Positions 1 to 12,446 of a stretch of 64,000 nucleotides of DNA are shown in pieces. The stretch's first letter is position 1. Each line of letters starts with the position of its first letter. The DNA lies in NCBI GenBank assembly GCA_015501585.1, contig JADNRY010000018.1, positions 186,001 through 250,000 on the forward strand. The letters run 5' to 3'. This DNA is from Rhodocollybia butyracea. Its lineage: Eukaryota > Basidiomycota > Agaricomycetes > Agaricales > Omphalotaceae. Below the pieces are notes generated by a model. It did not search any database and was not told the origin of the DNA. It was given only the letters and a program-made list of their open reading frames with translations. Position numbers and translations under genes: made by a program.

Positions 1-1850
1 AAGGAAGTGACACTGTAATTACAGCAGACGCGAGAAACGCAAGGAAAGGGACTACATAGTCTGAGGTTGAGAGGTGAATAGTGTCGGTAAAGAACGAAGG
101 GAATGATTTCAAACAAAAATCTGGGTCTTCTATCAGTTTTTTCCAGTCAAAAAGGCTTGAAGAGCGCTTCTTTGAGGACTTGAGTGATACTGCAGATTCT
201 TCTTGAGTCTACTCCTCTTTCCTTCTCAGGACAACTCAGAACTGAGTACTACAGGCACTAGTTCGTCACGTCGTCAACTTCCTTAGACGTTACAGGTTTC
301 AGTAATATAACATTAAACGTCTGGTAGAAAGGACCCATAGTGTTCTCTGTTGTTGAATCCACCATAGGATCAAGAAGATAAAATTGAGGGTGGACCAACA
401 AGCTCATACTAAGCTCTCGTCATTTGGTTGCAGCTCTGCCTGAGTACTAGCAAATCCACCAGATTCATTGATAACAGGTCCGGGGAAGGTTCGAGCACAA
501 CCTCTTGGCGAGGGATTGCCGACCGAAGATTTTTTGATGCAATGAAGAATAGTAATTATATCAAGTTTCACCCCGGGAGGGTAATTTTTGTGAGCGTGCG
601 GGAGCGGGAGCCTGGTAGCAGATACTTGAACGGTCACTAGTGTACTGTTGGCTAGTAGTAGAGTATATAGAGGCAAATACATAATCTGTTATATTCATCA
701 GTGGGTGACAAATACTTGGACTTGGGAGATATATTTATGATTAGAAATGCTCGCATCTCCCGCACCCGCTGCTCGCAAATTTTACCCTCCCGGACAGTGG
801 AACGTATTTTCCCGAGCTCGGACTAGCGTGAATTTGGTAGCAGAGGCCCACAGAACGTACGTACAGGTACGTACCAAAGAGGGAAGAGGAAGTAAAGTCT
901 ATTCAAATGATATTCAATTGGGTTTGCTCATTAGGCGCCATATGTGTTGCACGAGCCCAGGGCGGCTGCTCCTAATTGGGAACGCGTTATCCTCCTCTCC
1001 CTCCTCCTCGTTACTTACACCAGTACTTCCATCTACCTTGATTTGAATAATGATAATCAGGTACTTTCGGTGTAGTTTCTTATCAGTGATGTTGTATCAA
1101 GATGCGCAAGCCAGACGAGCGTCATAGTATTCATCGATGAACTGAAGTTGGGCAAGAACTTAGATGAAGGAATGTGTTTCTAACACCACTATTAGCAGAA
1201 CTTTTCGGGCTTCCGATTTCAGTGCGGACGAGCCGATAGATCTCTTTGCATACTTAGATCTTCTGATTCTAGTCTGATTCTTGCTTGGGGACTCCACAAC
1301 TTCACAGCTGATAGAGGCTAATAGGCATAATTAAGGGATTTCTTTCCTTGTGGTCAACCCGAGACCACCGCGAGCCTGTAAATCTCGGAGAAGAATGCAC
1401 TTGATTTCCTTACATACAATGTTGTACAATGTGGTATGGCTGATCCGTTCATGGGAAGGATTGAAGCTGCCAACATCCACATAAAGAATGGCCTGGACAT
1501 AAAATTGAAACGCAAGAGCTTGGGAGGATGCATCAGACGACCCCGTATATATGATATGAGTACGAGATTCCCAAGGCTCCATCCACATATGTCTTTGTAG
1601 GTTACCCAATTGTGTTCCCGCCAACTCATCGCAGTTTTCAGGAACCGCAGCGAAGCTGATATGAAAATATCATGATTCTTGATTTCTTTGACTCTGTATA
1701 CCGTGGCCATCATTGGGCAGATTCCTGATATTAGGTGAACACAAGTGCCTTCCTTTGCTCCTTCATTATCCCAATGAAGAAAGTGAATACCCACGACATT
1801 CCACACACAAGTCAGCTGGTTCTACCTAGAATTTGCCCTACATAGTAAGG
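1..1850. other. No recognisable gene
   Basis: Only short open frames occur here. Two overlapping minus-strand frames at about 1331-1806 are open in different phases, but neither shows a family signature that I recognise and no convincing splice chain joins them. I see no repeat or RNA gene. The last 100 bases before 1966 belong to the promoter of the acetate transporter gene. Confidence 0.4.
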
Positions 1851-1882
1851 TCTTCCGGCTGAGACCAGGTCGTGCTGGAAGG

Positions 1883-1889
1883 GTATATA
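1883..1889 (+). promoter_or_regulatory. TATA box of acetate transporter gene
   Basis: TATATAA lies about 80 bases upstream of the ATG at 1966, a usual distance for a fungal TATA box plus a short 5' leader. Inferred from position and sequence only. Confidence 0.45.
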
Positions 1890-1965
1890 ACAGTGAAGCG
1901 CTCCCGCATTTCGTATCCGGTTCCCCAATCACCAACCCTCCTTCCAAACCATTGGCGATACTAGG

Positions 1966-2930
1966 ATGGCATCAGCAAACCGAGACGCTGAAAAAGGTCA
2001 AGTTGAAACGCTCGACAATGGGGGGACGGCCATCGGTACCAGCTCAGCAGCATACGGAACAGGTGCTAGCGATCCAGTGTCCTACTCGAGTCGCCCATCT
2101 CGTATAGCTAATCCCGCGCCTTTGTACGTCTTTCATTCTCTATAAAATAGACCGCGTGTTAGACATTATATAAGGGGTCTTACTGCCTTTGCGGGAACGA
2201 CATTCATACTGTCGATGTACAACGTCGGGACCCGTGGTATCACTCATCCAAATGTCGTGGTCGGAATGGCTTTGTTCGGAGGTTTGTACCTTCATATTTT
2301 GTGCAAGCAAGACTTGACCTCTTTTCAGGCGGTTTGACCCAGTTCATGGCCGGAATGTGGGACATGGCTAGAGGAAACGTCTTCGGCGGGACTGGTACGT
2401 GGATGAGCCTGGCTGCGAACGCTTTTTCTAAATCAATCTTTCAAAGCCTTTGGATCTTACGGATCGTTCTGGATGGCGTACGCTACGATATTTATCCCCG
2501 GCTCAGGCATTATCTCGACATTTGCCAACCCGCAAGAGTTCAATAATGCGGTCGGGATCTACCTCATTACTTGGTTCATGATAACATTCTTCTTTTTGTG
2601 CGTTTTTCGAATTTCTTTAGAGCAAAAATTTATATGCTCTCAGGTTGGCTGTGCTTCGACGACATCTCGCGTTCTCAGTCTTGCTAACCACTCTATGTAT
2701 TGCTTTTATTATGCTTGCCGTTGCCGAATTTACTGGAAGCGAGGGGTGAGTGTTCAGTTTCACCTGGTAATAGTCTTTTGCTGACTGGTAATTTCTACAG
2801 TGCTCAAAAGGCTGGGGGCGCCTTTGGCCTTATAGTTGCCCTCATCGCGTTTTACATCTCAACAAGTGATATGCTTAAGGCTGAGTTGCGGCCGGTTGTA
2901 CGATTACCAGTGGGGCTCTTACACGACTAA
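1966..2930 (+). CDS. Gpr1/Fun34/YaaH family acetate transporter
   Basis: Six exons: 1966-2123, 2175-2281, 2329-2394, 2447-2597, 2644-2745 and 2801-2930. They splice in frame to 237 residues, the usual family size. The signature NPAPLGL is created exactly across intron 1. It is followed by TAFAGTTFILSMYNVGTRG and GGLTQFMAGMWDMARGNVFG, matching the first membrane segments of the family, and the C-terminus ends in RLPVGLL like other members. Five to six hydrophobic segments fit the six-helix fold. Relatives (yeast Ady2/Ato1, Aspergillus AcpA) carry acetate and succinate across the plasma membrane with protons, and some export ammonium; the substrate here is inferred. The polar N-terminal 45 residues are rich in Ser/Thr. 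A TATA box lies 80 bases upstream. The gene converges on a minus-strand gene only 51 bases past its stop, so the 3' ends may overlap. All junctions are GT-AG. Confidence 0.93.
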
Positions 2931-2981
2931 TACGAGCGAAGACAACTGTATTACACGATGAATGTCACGCCCATTATGCAC

Positions 2982-4059
2982 CTACGTTGTAAGAGCAGCC
3001 AGAATTCCTATTAGTTGAAGATATGTACCAGGCGAAGTCAGGGTACTCTGGGAGCTAAAAGACGCCAAGTCACAACTGAGTCCGTCTAAGAAGTATTCAA
3101 GATACTTGGTGACGGTGTGAGCTTTCATTCCACTTTTCTGGCATATCTGGGCTTTCACGGCGGTCGTGTCTGACGGGAAAGACGAGACCGCCGGAACCAA
3201 TGACCAGAGAACCCCGAGAAAAGTGTGCGGTCGACCGTTCGAGGTCAACAGTTGAGGGTGGACAAAATATCTATATAATTTGGGTAAGAAGACTACCCGG
3301 GGGTCGTCTGGAGAGTGGGATGCACCAGGATGGCGTGACAGGTCGAGGCCAATACGAGGAGACCGATATATATGAGGAGTCTCATCTTTGACTTCAGTTC
3401 TGAATCTGAAGTGAAGTCGAGATGCTTCTCCAAAAATATCATTTTCCAGGAAAGCTGACATATCGCCCATCCATTGCTTGTCCACTAAATCGGATATTTT
3501 TGATGCTCTACTGAGTTTTAAGATTTCATCCACCACAAGTGAAGGTCCAGACACGACTTTACGCGTGGAAACATTCCGGATAGTTCGAAGCAGTACCCCC
3601 CCTCTTGTCGAAGACACCGTTGGATGACTTGGACTGGAGAAGTACGGCGAAAGAACAACTTTGGGTTGGCCAAAGGTGAGGTCTAAACCTTTCCGAGTAC
3701 CCCCACGGTAGCCACCAGAACTAGTAGTGGCACTTCGCAAACCAGGAACACGATGAAAATACCTACATATCCCGGCTGTTAATAAGTCTGCAAGCGGCAC
3801 TCATATATCGGACCTACCAGTTTCCACTCTTGGATTGCTCTACAGTTGCATGCGTGAAAGGGTCTTCATGGATTTCTGCCATCCAGAGGTACAATTCAAG
3901 TTCAAGGACCTCGAAAACGGTTACATCTCCGGCACCGGTCTGGAGGACGAGCTCTAGGTTATGCAGGATATCTTTTGCGATCTCGTCAAAGCGGACTGGA
4001 ATGCTCAACTTGTCCTGATTTGACAAGTCTAGAAGATCGACGAACTCACTCGTTCTCAT
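2982..4059 (-). CDS. Conserved fungal protein of unknown function
   Basis: Two exons on the minus strand, 4059-3818 and 3762-2982, give 340 residues. The intron (gtaggt...tag, 3817-3763) joins SGNW to YFHRVPG. Motifs in order: LELVLQTGAGDVTVFEVLEL and LYLWMAEIHEDPFTHA (residues about 35-75), YFHRVPG and GGYRGGTRKGLDLTFG (about 81-112), GGVLLRTIRNV, GPSLVVDEIL, RSPRIGLDLSR and a C-terminal GRPHTFLGVL stretch. The GGTRKGLDLTFG, GVLLR and GPSLVVD blocks resemble a fungal hypothetical family sometimes labelled DNA-3-methyladenine-glycosylase-like. I cannot verify that from sequence, and no catalytic residue is assigned. No signal peptide or membrane segment is visible. The start is the first ATG of an open frame with the motif-bearing region close behind. 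Tail-to-tail with the acetate transporter gene. Confidence 0.7.
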
Positions 4060-6632
4060 TGTGATAGAACCAGGACCGCGGGAAGCGCTTGCCGTCGGCT
4101 TTTTCGGCGCTTACACTCTTTTCGCCAGTTTCGACAACACAGCTCAGAAAGTTGATCGAACAGCATTCAATGATTCAATTTGTCAAGAATGCTCGATGTT
4201 ATGCAGAAATAAAGAACTGGTGAGAAGCATTCTTTCTCTCAATTGTGAACCTGAACTGACCATAGCAGTTTCGTTCTATCTTGTGGCCTTTTCCGAAATG
4301 CTTCAAGGCTTCTACTGCCAACAACTGACAACTTACTGTCATACAAGACTTAGCAAGTGTTTCGATCACAGCCTCATTATGGAAGTTGGCGAGCCAGTGA
4401 AATGCGATCAAAGGATGCCTCTTTTCCTTGCACAAGTCTTTTCTTCAAGCCATAATGAAAGTCACGAAGCCTCTCCGAAATGAAGACCTCTCTCGTCGCA
4501 CTAGCCTTCATTCTATACTTTGTTCGGTGTCTCCTTGTCTACGCATGTTGGAGCTAGAGTCATGACGAATAGGCAAAGGTACATGGCGCCTGAATCTCTC
4601 TTCAGCATTTTGAAGTCGTTTTCTGTGGATTCCCCCGATTTCTCAACGGCATCTTTGCGCAAAGCACTCATTAGCCGAGAGGAATTTAAAGCTCTCTCCT
4701 TGACTCCTCTCTCAGTGTCAACTGTCTTCGAGGTAAGTGTGCTGTCCTTCTCCGTAAAATTTCTTAACGAATTGTTCAAGCAGATGGTGGATATTCTTGC
4801 ACTGCTGACTTGTTTGCGTAGTTGTTTATCCACTGTTCGCCAGGGAACGTTTCGGTCAGACCTCGAATTAGTCAATTGTGAGGCTTTTGCTGATAAATCT
4901 ACGCTCATTGCAGGTACACTACCTCTCTTTACTTTCTTCTTCAATCCTAGGATGATTAATGTTAGTGTTTCCAGTTGATTTGAAGCAAGTGGGATGTGTC
5001 ACTGAATCCGATCCTGTTGAAGCTACGTCAGTGGTATGTTACAACCTTTTACGTGGTATGTTATGGAGCTGAAAATCGTTTTCTAGTTTCGGGAGGCGTT
5101 TCGTGAAATCGCAAGGTTATCACTATGTCCAAAGTTCCATCGCGAACGTTGAAGTTACTCGATCTGGGGACGCCAAGATGCTTCGTCTATTCTAGTTCAC
5201 AATTGGTTCAAGCTCCAAAGCGATTTCGGTGCTTTAGTGGCGTATTAGATTCAAAATCATCATCAAGTTCACTTTGACTCTGGTGATATCCAGGTGGTAT
5301 CGACTCCGTTTCTATAATAACGACTGTGATGATGAGCTTTGAGCACGAGTAACCTACACAATCGCTGAGTATGTGAGTAACAAATCGTATGCGACAATGG
5401 TTCTGATTGCTAATTGTTTTCCTCTTGAAGTTGTAGACCTTATCGTTGAACCGGATTCTCGTTTAATTATTGAGACTTTTGGCTCGACATTCGTTCAATA
5501 AATATCACTCATGTAGAAATTATCTTGAAGGTCCCATCCAATTCTTAAGGCCTTATGGCTAGCGTAGCTTCTGTCCAGATTCGACGTTATCTTATCCGCG
5601 GTACGCGCTTTCATATGACGAGTAGAAGCTGTCGTTGATATTGCTACCAGGATTTGGAGCACGTAGAGCGGGCCGTGGGGCCTGATCTCTGATCGTCAAA
5701 GAATTCGGTTCCGGTGGAGAGAGTTACACTTCTGTGTCCACTGGTACCATGGTTTCCTACCGCCTTGCGAGCAATATCGATAGTGGATGGCAAGTTACAA
5801 AGTGGTCTTGTAGCAACTTTCCTTACCGTAGTGTTGCCAACTGCACTCGCCAGGATTCTAGCGACTAATTAACCTTTTTGATCTAGTAGGACCTGACGTG
5901 GATGTAACAAGAAGTGTGATAAGGTGTGATTGTGATTTGACCATTCGAAGTTCTAAGCCCGAAATTTTCGCTATTTTGTGCTGTCTTTTCGGAGCAGACG
6001 CCGGACTTTGGGTCAGCTTGAAGAACTCGAAGTAGTTATTCGTCGTAGTTTGGATTCCAGTGCGAGCTGCAGCGTTATAGTGTGGCCGGACAATCTCGGA
6101 CTCTACTTGGTACGCATGATTTCTAACAACTAGGAAGAATGATGGACGGGTGACGGTGAACATCTGAGAAAGGCTGGTAAGTAGAGCTAAACTTCGCAGT
6201 GTAGACTTGTCACTGTGAATCTGTGATATCTTTCTACTAGTACCCGGAAGATCAAAGAAGGTATTTCCAGGTTTCCATTGAAAGCAGCCGTTCATAAATC
6301 TGAAATTCTCAGCTTTTTTCAGATATCAAGAACGTTAACCTCTGAAGACGGATGCACACTATTCGGACCCGGCAGCGATACTCAGAGCTTAGATCTTAGA
6401 GCTCGGCGATTATGTATATAACCCGGTTGTCTAAAGTCAAAAGTTTACGGAGAGTGGCGTCTGCATTTTAAAACTCTGGAATACGAACTTGATGGGGTAA
6501 ATATGAAGATATAGGCGCATATACCCAGAGATATTACTTTTCATGGGGCGGCTTTCCAAAAAGGACAGTGATTTTCCCGAATTGTCGCAATCTATTCCCA
6601 AAAAGGAATGTGAATCCAGAAGAAGGCTGGAG
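4060..6632. other. Long intergenic stretch, no assignable gene
   Basis: About 2.5 kb with scattered short frames. Frames at 4061-4483 (+), 4513-4978 (both strands) and 5858-6295 (-) reach 140-152 residues, but none shows a recognisable motif, and the pair at 4513-4978 overlaps on opposite strands. No inverted or direct repeat was noticed. The final part is the PUF gene promoter. Could hold a decayed gene or noncoding RNA. Confidence 0.35.
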
Positions 6633-6640
6633 TATAAATA
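6633..6640 (+). promoter_or_regulatory. TATA box of PUF gene
   Basis: TATAAATA lies about 110 bases before the ATG at 6749, with a pyrimidine-rich stretch (ccctttttctttcctttc) between them, a common arrangement at strongly initiating fungal promoters. Positional inference. Confidence 0.45.
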
Positions 6641-6748
6641 CGTTCAGGTCCTGTCTCGCAACTTGTTCACCGACTGTCAACATCTTCCGTTCCCTTTTTC
6701 TTTCCTTTCATCTAAAACTTAACTTCATCGTCGACAACGCTCTCGACG

Positions 6749-9700
6749 ATGTCTACCGACGCTGCTGCCGCCAATGTCTTTGACGATCAGCCTCTGCTTC
6801 GTTCTCGACAATCAGGTCCATTGTCGTCTATCTGGGCTCCGCAGCCTCAGCCTTCAGAAATGACGTGGCCAAAGGCTTTGGATTCGTTTTCTCGCGTCGC
6901 TGAATCGGAGGCGCAACGAAATCCTTCTATGTCCGGTCCAATGGTTACTCGCGACGACGTATTTGGCCCTTCGCCGCCCAAAGACGGTGCTGCTGTCGGC
7001 GCAATCGGGGATGGCAGGAAGAAAATCACTCCCGACTTTGAACCTCATACGGTAAGCTTTTTTCGTCGTCTTTCCGAACTTTTTCAACATTCCTGAACGA
7101 TATTGTCTTGTAGCATGTCGAACAACTCCTACGCACTTTAGATCTCAACTCTCCGGACCCTTTTAATCTTAGGCAAAAACGATCTTCGCTCAACTTCAAT
7201 TTCGATACATCTCCCGGCTCGCCCGATTTTTCTCCAGTCTCAATCTCATCTGCTCTTCTCACTCCCACCGACTTGTCGCCTATTAGGCCAGTTGACGTAA
7301 ATCAGAACTTCAAGCACCAGCTTTATTCTCCTTATGAGATGGGTACAGCCGGAACGCGAGGACCTGCGTACATGACGCATCCTTCGTTGGTCTTTGCTGA
7401 TCCCGGTTCACCTACGCATCTGAGCCATTCGCCAACATATTTAGCTTCTCAGCAAGCCGGTATCGCTGCTGCTAATGCTGGTTCCAACTATCCTCTTATC
7501 TCCAATGCTTCGTCTTATCCGATATTGAAACCTTACGGGAACGAGCAATCATCGCCCACTCCGATGTCTGCTCCCACTCTAGCTTCCTCCCCGACATACG
7601 CTCTCTATCACTCTGCTCCACAAATGAATATTCAGTCTAACCAGCAGCTATATGCTGCTATTTCCGCCCAGCATCTTGCTCAAGCCAACGCTAATCGTCG
7701 TGCCGATAGTAATTCCGCGATTACTGGTGTACCCAGGAGCTCAGTCCAAATCTCGACTGGTTCCGACTGGTCTGCACAACAAACTCGTCCAAACTCAGCC
7801 TTCGTACCAGCAACAACTCCCACAGATGCCCTCTAGTGGAGAGTGGCTGCGGATGGACGATCATCGTTCGTCGGTCTCTTACAGCGGTCTAACCCCCTCG
7901 GTCTCTTCCGGAGATTCTGCTACCCCAAACGCCCTCGGATTGGGCTTGAGCTTAGATCCGTCTCCGGGGCATACAGCTGTTCCTATGTCCGGCGGTAGTG
8001 GAGGCATCGAGGATTCCATTCATGCTCCTCCAGCTCTCAGGTCAAGCAGTTCTACCGTCTCCAGCAGTGGATATTCGAATCAGCAGCCTGTCGACAATTA
8101 TCCCCAACAGCAATCGCAGAACCATCACCGACACCAATCCGCGACAGGTACTTCTGGTCATGTACGCGACCCAAGTTCTTCCACTCAAGGTGCTCATGAG
8201 GTAAGTACCCTGTCAACGTTGCCACTAGTAACTGAATTTTCGTCTGATTACGTTCAACTTTTACAGCCTATCAATTTCCTTTCGCTCCTTCATCCATCGT
8301 CTTCACCGCCGTACCATTCTTTCGTCTCTAGGATCATCAAGTCTTCTGACCAGCAAGCCAGTATTTTTCTCCAGCAAAAACTCAAGGTTGCTGATGTCTC
8401 CGAACGTGCTAAGATCGTGGACGCGATTTGCGCGCGAGGATTCGAAATGATGGCTCACAGGTTCGTTTCGCGATGCCTCAAAGATTCGAATGATGCTTAT
8501 GCTTCTTTTCGCTAGATTCGGCAACTGGGCTGTTCAACGTTGCCTAGAGGCTGCATCTACCGCCGAAGAGAGGAAGAAGATTGCTGGATGTATGAGGTTC
8601 GTTGATCTTGGTGCGGTTTTAATCTGGGATTCCGATTGCTTTCCTTTCCACAGGGGCCGCATCGTTGACCTCGCTACCAACTGCTATGGTTGCCATGTAT
8701 TGCAGAAAGCTCTCGATTGCGAAGAGGATATCAGACTTCTCATCGTTTCGGAATTGCTTTTGGGAGATCCTGCGCAGACTCTGGTTAACAAGCATGCTAG
8801 TCACGTATGGAGCAAGGTTTGTTCGATTAGTATTTGCTTGGTTTTCAATATCGCTCACCATCTAATTCAGATCATGGAGCTGACTTGGACTCCGCCTGCT
8901 CCTCCGATTTTCACTTAGTACGTCTTTAGTATTCTTTTTTACTCGTCCCTCTCATGCCTTCTGGTCTAGTGTCAACAAGTCCCTCAAAGGCAAGTGGGCT
9001 GCTCTTGCTTGCCATGAAACGGGTTCGTTGGTCGTTCAGGCAAGATACTATTTGATAGCTTAGAGGTTTCTATCTGACATGGAATCTTTTAGCATGCTTT
9101 TGAAAACCTCGAAGATAGCGCAAAAGATGGCATCGTTGATGAATTGCTCAACCAAGGCACTTCGGTTTTTAGTGAGGTGGCGAAGAATCAATGGGGTTCA
9201 TATTGCATTCAACATAGTAAGCATCATCATCTCTTTCTACAATTTACCCGTGCTGAGCATTGCTTGCGTAACGCACCAGTTCTTGAACATGGCTCCGATA
9301 AGCATCGCCAGCTTGCCTTGGACCACCTTATTGCTGAGTTGCTAGAATATGCCACAAACGAGCAAGGCTACAAATCGATCACGAAGGCTTTGAAAGAAGG
9401 TGGAAACGAGACACTGGACAGGGTGGTCAAGCGGATGTGTGAACCCGCCAAGAGGTCTGTCTAATACTGTCGTATGAGGTCAAAGGTGTAATTTAACTCC
9501 CCTTTCGTGGAAACTTTAGCTCTTCCCGCCGCGCGATGGTCGTTGACCTTGCTCTTTCCGTTACTGGTAGTCAATTGATTGCAAGCGTTCTGCCCAGTGT
9601 ATGTTTACGCTCTACGTTTTTCATTCTACTTGTAACTTAACTTGAATTTTATAGGCTGACCGGGATCAACGAGCCCTTCTGTATGACTGCATCAGAGGAC

Positions 9701-9907
9701 ATATCGTTACTCTACGGGGATGTAAGACAGGATCCAAAGTTATCTGGTTGTTGTGAGTGTCTGGCTCCATTCTCGACGGCGCATATGGCTAATTGGGCTA
9801 TCGATTCGTCTCCTTCGCAGTGATCGAATGGTAAGCCCGTTTCCAACACATACTTCCACGCAAATTTCTAAAATCGCCTTATGCAGCGCGCCTATTATGG
9901 ATATTAA
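6749..9907 (+). CDS. Pumilio/PUF family RNA-binding protein
   Basis: Fourteen exons can be traced: 6749-7051, 7114-7728, 7799-8200, 8267-8460, 8516-8596, 8654-8816, 8871-8917, 8970-9039, 9093-9216, 9280-9454, 9520-9598, 9655-9752, 9821-9830 and 9887-9907, about 793 residues. The first 460 residues are low-complexity Ser/Pro/Gln. The PUF domain follows: FGNWAVQRCLEAA, DLATNCYGCHVLQKALDC, LACHETGSLVVQHAFENL, EVAKNQWGSYCIQHILEH, YATNEQGYKSITKAL and CKTGSKVIWLFDRMRAYYGY, matching successive Pumilio repeats. Family members bind UGUA-type sites in mRNA 3' UTRs and control decay, translation and localisation; targets here are unknown. Oddities: intron 9040-9092 is GC-AG, exon 13 is only 10 bases, and exons 2 and 3 lie in different frames. 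That last break is resolved by a 70-base intron at 7729-7798 or by an indel. A pyrimidine-rich leader and TATA box precede the start. Confidence 0.92.
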
Positions 9908-11189
9908 AACTGCGTTCGACCGAAATTTTGCATTATCGAAAAATTTTCCTCTGCTATCGTTATCATCGTCATTATACACAGCATCCACATTCTCATTCTG
10001 AACCATCATCGCCATTTTTGCACTGTTCTTCATCTCATTCAACGCTCGCCGCACCATCCGAAATCTTTTCACGACAATAATCATAATCAGGCTGCTGCTC
10101 GCTCACACCGCGCAACGATCTCACATAAAGGTCCAAATCTTATATCAGGAAATTCAGTTACGCATACCATCCAGCAATAATCCAGCATACCTTAAAAAGA
10201 CGATATCATATCATCCAGCATATCCATATCATAGCCATCGACTACCTTCTCATCACGGCCCTCTTGAGAGGGACGAACCTAATCATCATCTTCTCAGCTA
10301 TCATCATCACATCTAGCGTCTGCGAGACTGGCATGCTCCCATGGTCATCATACTGGTCTTGACGCGCTGGAGTCTACATTTCACCTTTCGATATTCCTTT
10401 TGCGCTTCAATATCTTCACCGTCTTCTTCTTTGCTCTTGCATTTTGACAAACAGAAAACCCGATATTTTCGCTACTGCACGATTTTTTACTGCATTTTAT
10501 TGTTTCAACAAATTCCAGATCTCATCCAATCCTTCGTCATGCATCAAGTAACACCTTTCCTACTTTACTAAAACACAAGCATGTAGCCTTTTTCGAACCG
10601 TTTTTTGCATCTTATTCTTCTCCAGCACATCCATTACAACTTGGTCAACCGAGATTTCTTTCGTACATCGCTACTCTTACTGTCTCTTTGCTCAATGCAT
10701 GCAGTACTTCGAATTGTCGAACTATCGTTGAATCGTTTGTGAAAATGAAGAAAAGTTGATTCAGCTTGAAAGTACTACTACTGGGGAGAGACAATCGTAA
10801 TCGGAGAACTTGATTTTAGTACGTTCAGTCTCATGATCTTTATGGACCCTGCCAGTTGTTTTCGGGCTTCGACGAAAGCAGCTAAGCTGGCGTTTGACTA
10901 GGTGGTAAATCCCTCGGAGGGCAATTCATACTAAGGATCAAGCATTCTGAAGTGTCGAAGATGAGGACATAATGAAGAAGCGTGGTGGATGGGAAGGCTA
11001 AGACGAGACAGATGAGTGTCTTGGACTGAGGTGGTGGAGGGTGGTGGAGGTAGGAAAGTTCCAAGTATCTGCGAAGTCTAGCGAAATTAAATTTGGAGCC
11101 GACAGCAGTAAGTATATCTGTGAGTACTTCGGGTGTCATTGAAATTGGACACGTAACACATTCAGACTGTCTAGAGTAGCAACATTCCG
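9908..11189. other. PUF 3' flank, AT/CAT-rich, no gene
   Basis: Downstream of the PUF stop lies about 600 bases rich in CATC/ATCAT and CCAGCAT runs, with T-rich segments after 10340. It reads like a long 3' UTR and intergenic DNA. No frame of interest is present, and a short plus-strand frame at 10341-10571 has no coding character. Confidence 0.45.
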
Positions 11190-11589
11190 TTGAATGAAGA
11201 TCATGATCCAGATAAAGCACTACTAGATTGGGCTGCACCATATTGTTGTAGAGTTGAGTCGCGATCATGGACCACTCGGATCCGTTACCAAGTACTAATT
11301 ACGATTCATCTCCGTCAGGCTCAAGATGGAGAGATATTGAGATTGGAAGTGTACCAGAGCGTTTCAGCAATTTGTCGAGAAGCCACGATTCTGCTTAGAT
11401 GGCTGGGGAAATAGGTATGCAGGGATTTCCACAGCGCCGATGGCGGTCTGCCTCCAGTGGCGACATATCGTGGTGAGAAGCAGTGGAGCTTGCGTCAACT
11501 CGAGGAGATATGCGTCCAGTGGTACGTAAACAATGCTCGAATATCTCCCCTACGGTCCCCGAAGGAATCTGACGAAGTGAAGACATCAT
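11190..11589 (-). pseudogene. Decayed F-box protein fragment
   Basis: On the minus strand from 11589, SLRQIPSGTVGEIFEHCL resembles the F-box start of basidiomycete F-box proteins, which usually read LPxEILSEIFxHC. About 100 bases on, another frame gives VCRHWRQTAIGA and a further frame ALWKSLHTYFP; together these match the usual VCRxWRxxALxxPxLWxSL segment. The pieces lie in different frames with no plausible introns, so this looks like a broken copy. No downstream leucine-rich part is recognisable. The alternative is chance similarity. Confidence 0.4.
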
Positions 11590-12401
11590 GTAAGTTTCGA
11601 CTCGATTCTTCTCGGCGAGTAAACCTCTAGAAGGGCATGTACGCGACCAGTCTCTGATCGAAGGCGATCAAGCTCATGCCATGGTAAAACGAGCCAATCC
11701 TCAAGTTCTGCACGTTGATGACTAACGATCTGCCGTGCCGGGTCTTATCATTATTTCAAAATTCACCAGGAAAGGAAAGGAATATCGCGAATGTCAGAAC
11801 AATTTTTGTATGATACCAACATAATACATGTCCTCAATGGTCTCGCGCATTCTCAGGGCCCGTTCTCCACTCCGTGGTTCACTATTTTTGAGCGCATTGA
11901 CTACAGCATTCGCCAACCACAATCGTCAGTTGCATGGCCTTCGTCCTTGAACTTCTGTTCCATACGTTATCCACCTTGAGTTGATCCTAACATCATTTAC
12001 TTTGTGTGAGCTACATTTTTCGGCTTTGATGAGCGATAGTAGGGCCATGACTCTCAATGGTTCGTATGTGAGGTTGATGTGAGGCGTATTTAGCCTCTGA
12101 GCAGCCATTTTACCCAATCGCGATGTTACAGGAAAGAAATAAACAAAATTGATTGCTGTCACGACGTGATACATGGAGAGTCGTAGTATAAGTGCTTGTA
12201 TAATTTACGGAGCACAATTTAGCGAGAAATTCGGGTCTGTACAGGTCTGTACCTGTCTGTACTCATTCGGAATCGTTCTCGCTTGGTTCTCGCTGAATTT
12301 GGCAGGGAAAACGTTCTTGGCACATGATCTCGTCTCGTTTTACAGGGCCCTGGGGCCTAAGGATATAGCCCTGTCCTGTGTCCATCCATACCGGCAAGAC
12401 C
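11590..12401. other. Intergenic, no gene seen
   Basis: No coding frame of note. A short direct repeat (acaggtctgtacctgtctgtac) occurs near 12240. The right end carries the terpene synthase promoter with a TATATATA run. Confidence 0.35.
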
Positions 12402-12409
12402 TATATATA
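12402..12409 (+). promoter_or_regulatory. Possible TATA box of terpene synthase gene
   Basis: A TATATATA tract lies about 40 bases before the chosen ATG at 12447. This is close for a TATA box, so transcription may begin very near the ATG or use other elements. Confidence 0.3.
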
Positions 12410-12446
12410 TGTCTCGTTAAATAGAATCCACGGTACATTTTTCCCT

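Noticed and set aside
1331..1806. Two minus-strand frames of 97 and 150 codons
   Set aside because: They overlap in different phases, lack recognised motifs and cannot be joined by plausible introns.
4513..4978. Overlapping open frames of about 145 codons on both strands
   Set aside because: Neither has a motif, signal or splice partners. Without homology no strand can be preferred.
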